Positions 62,264 through 64,000 of a stretch of 64,000 nucleotides of DNA are shown piece by piece. Position 1 is the stretch's first letter. Every line of letters begins with the position of its first letter. A program made the position numbers and the translations under genes. The DNA lies in contig UQUT01000002.1 in assembly GCA_900544285.1 (NCBI GenBank), positions 1-64,000 of the forward strand. Reading direction: 5' to 3'. Source of the DNA: an uncultured Eubacterium sp. (GTDB lineage: Bacteria > Bacillota > Clostridia > Oscillospirales > CAG-272). The notes beneath the pieces were generated by a model that ran no database searches, was not told the origin of the DNA, and saw only the letters and a list, made by a program, of their open reading frames with translations.

Positions 62264-62995
62264 ATGTCACATCCGAAGAAAGTTCTCGGAATTCTCGGCG
62301 GGCTCGGGCCGCTTGCGGGCGTGTATTTTTATGAGCTTATAACAAAGCACACAAAAGCCCTTTGCGACCAGGATCATATCGACGTGATCGTCATAAGCGG
62401 AGCGTCAACGCCGGACAGAACCGATTTTATAACGGGAAAAAGCAACGTCTCCCCGCTTCCGAAAATGAAGGAAGACGTCAGAAAGCTCGCCTCGGCGGGG
62501 GCGGAAATAATCGCCGTTCCGTGCAACACCGCGCATTTCTTTTTCGACGAGCTTGACGCATCTTCCCCTGTACCCGTTCTGAACATTGTCCGCGAGACGG
62601 CGGAGCATGCAAAGGCGAAGGGCGCAAAAAAGGTCGGAATTATGGCAACGGACGGCACAATTCTTTCCGGCTCTTACAGGCGCGAATGTGAGCGGCTCGG
62701 AATGGAATACATCGTGCCGGACGATGACGGTCAGCGGTGGCTTACGGAGATAATTTACGGAAGCATAAAAGCGTCAGCCAAGCCCGACATGAACAAATTC
62801 AATAAAATTGCGGAAGGACTCGTCGCCCGCGGTTGCGATTGTCTCATTCTCGGTTGCACAGAGCTTTCCCTTCTTCCGAAAGAACAGATGACGGAAAAAA
62901 ATATAACCGTCGATTCGCTTTTCGTGCTTGCGAAAAACGCGATCACCATTTGCGGTGCAGTCCCCTTCGGGTTTGACGGAATATACAATACATAA
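62264..62995 (+). CDS. Aspartate/glutamate racemase
   Basis: 243 residues, starting immediately after the ligase stop. The PLP-independent racemase fold has its two catalytic cysteines in VPCNTAHFF and LGCTELSLL, and the N-terminal GILGGLGPLAGVYFY is typical of aspartate racemases. It would supply D-aspartate for the ATP-grasp ligase encoded upstream. Confidence 0.93.
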   Translation: MSHPKKVLGILGGLGPLAGVYFYELITKHTKALCDQDHIDVIVISGASTPDRTDFITGKSNVSPLPKMKEDVRKLASAGAEIIAVPCNTAHFFFDELDASSPVPVLNIVRETAEHAKAKGAKKVGIMATDGTILSGSYRRECERLGMEYIVPDDDGQRWLTEIIYGSIKASAKPDMNKFNKIAEGLVARGCDCLILGCTELSLLPKEQMTEKNITVDSLFVLAKNAITICGAVPFGFDGIYNT

Positions 62996-63007
62996 AAGGA
63001 TGTGCAA

Positions 63008-64000
63008 ATGAAAAGTCTTTCCTCGCTTCTGAAAAATATCCCGCACAAAGCGGACGTCATCCCCGAAATTGAGATTTCCTCCGTGTGTTATAATTCAAAA
63101 AACGCTGCTTCCGGCTCGCTTTTTGTCTGCATAAGAGGCACAAGGGCAGACGGCCATGACTATGCGCAGAGCGCATATGACAGAGGCTCGCGGGCATTTC
63201 TCTGCGAAAGAAAACTCCCCCTCCCGCCTGACGCCGTCCAGATAATAACAGATGACTGTCGCGCCGCCCTTGCAGATGTTTCGGCGGAATTTTTCTCCCA
63301 TCCGGAAAAAGAAATAAAGGTAATCGGCATAACGGGAACAAAGGGAAAGTCGACCGTCGCCCATATGGTGCGCCACATTCTTGAGTCATCCGGCATAAAA
63401 ACGGGACTCATCGGCACATGTGGAATAACCGTCGGCGACAGGCACTATCCGACCGAAAACACAACGCCGGAAAGCTATGAGCTTTTCCGTGCGCTTCGTG
63501 AAATGGTTGATAACGATTGCAAATGCGCCGCAATCGAAGTCTCATCGCAGGCAATGCTCATGGGCAGGGTGCGCGGGATACCGTTTTTCGCCGCCGTGAT
63601 GACAAATCTCTCCCCCGACCACATCGGTCCCGGCGAGCACCCGGATTTTGAAAACTACAAGAACTGCAAAAAAGCGCTTTTCTCTCTTGCGGAAAATGCC
63701 GTCCTGAACGCCGATGACAGTTACTTCGGCGAATTTTCCGTCGCGGCAAGAAATGTCGTCACATACTCAATAAACTCCGAAAGCAATTTCCGTGCCACCG
63801 AGCTTTCGTCGCTTGAAAACACGTTGGGCAAAGGGTTTACCGTGATTCATAGCGGATTAACCACTCCCGCATGCGTGCCGTTTCCGGGCGACTTTTCGGT
63901 TTATAATTCACTCGCGGCAATCGCGACGTGTTCCCTTCTCGGGGTCGCCGTAAAAGCCTGCGCCGACGCCCTGCCGACCGTCTCCGTTCCCGGCAGATTC
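63008..64000 (+). CDS. murE: UDP-MurNAc-tripeptide synthetase (Mur ligase), incomplete at right edge
   Basis: 331 codons from ATG 63,008 to the window end; the gene continues beyond. The N-terminal domain has SVCYNSKNAASGSLFVCIRG, the ATP-binding loop is GITGTKGKSTVAHMV, and TNLSPDHIG plus KKALFSL follow. MurE adds the third residue to UDP-MurNAc-L-Ala-D-Glu. The DNPR-type region that distinguishes meso-DAP from Lys addition lies outside the window. It is co-transcribed with the D-aspartate genes, 12 bp after the racemase stop, so it may be a specialised MurE. Confidence 0.92.
   Translation, partial: MKSLSSLLKNIPHKADVIPEIEISSVCYNSKNAASGSLFVCIRGTRADGHDYAQSAYDRGSRAFLCERKLPLPPDAVQIITDDCRAALADVSAEFFSHPEKEIKVIGITGTKGKSTVAHMVRHILESSGIKTGLIGTCGITVGDRHYPTENTTPESYELFRALREMVDNDCKCAAIEVSSQAMLMGRVRGIPFFAAVMTNLSPDHIGPGEHPDFENYKNCKKALFSLAENAVLNADDSYFGEFSVAARNVVTYSINSESNFRATELSSLENTLGKGFTVIHSGLTTPACVPFPGDFSVYNSLAAIATCSLLGVAVKACADALPTVSVPGRF

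Overview
The window is a bacterial chromosome segment, most likely from an uncultured gut member of the class Clostridia (Bacillota). The evidence is a Clostridia-like 16S rRNA 5' end, strong GGAGG ribosome-binding sites, many sigma-A promoters close to TTGACA-N17-TATAAT, short bidirectional terminators, a preQ1 riboswitch in front of queT, and Bacillota-type metabolic genes. I cannot name a genus without a 16S search. Layout: 1-548 is the 5' third of a 16S rRNA gene (minus strand) with its promoter. 798-14,743 is a run of minus-strand chromosomal genes: a sirtuin, a metallophosphoesterase, an SGNH hydrolase, a membrane-anchored GNAT protein, RtcB RNA ligase, a frameshifted YbjN-like gene, an alpha/beta hydrolase, a TIR-GNAT plus double-GNAT operon, an amidohydrolase and small secreted proteins. 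The decayed 3' end of a GHKL sensor kinase lies among them on the plus strand. 14.8-37.8 kb is an accessory island. Its centre is one nine-gene minus-strand operon (16,997-27,551) with a single recognisable promoter. It encodes, in transcription order, a BtrH-like protein, an acyl carrier protein, a subtilisin/P-loop fusion, a SPASM radical SAM enzyme, a small membrane protein, a 58-residue precursor-like peptide with three cysteines, a MutS-like ATPase and two ABC exporter half-subunits. I read this as a biosynthetic locus for a ribosomally made, radical-SAM-modified peptide (RiPP) of a type I cannot match to a named class. The precursor gene alone is bracketed by a perfect 21-bp inverted repeat. 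The operon is flanked by copies of a roughly 440-bp repeat that carries a fixed promoter and terminator next to different small genes, and by fragments of a Lit-like peptidase gene and of the amidohydrolase. Next come a 5'-truncated RHS protein with a papain-like toxin tip and a candidate lipoprotein immunity protein, then a small nucleotidyltransferase gene between direct repeats at the 3' end of tRNA-Trp. 37.8-64.0 kb is core metabolism: tRNA-Trp and tRNA-Met; deoC-deoA; a very large glycosidase; a pyridoxal-type kinase; preQ1-controlled queT; an iron alcohol dehydrogenase and a GpsA-like dehydrogenase; argGH under ArgR boxes; a ferredoxin; cysK with an Rrf2 regulator and a palindromic operator; a GH94-like phosphorylase; an M29 aminopeptidase; an ArsR-HMA-P-type ATPase metal efflux operon; and a D-aspartate ligase/aspartate racemase/murE cluster running off the end. 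The core genes behave as small autonomous operons. The island is the variable part and holds most of the points of interest.
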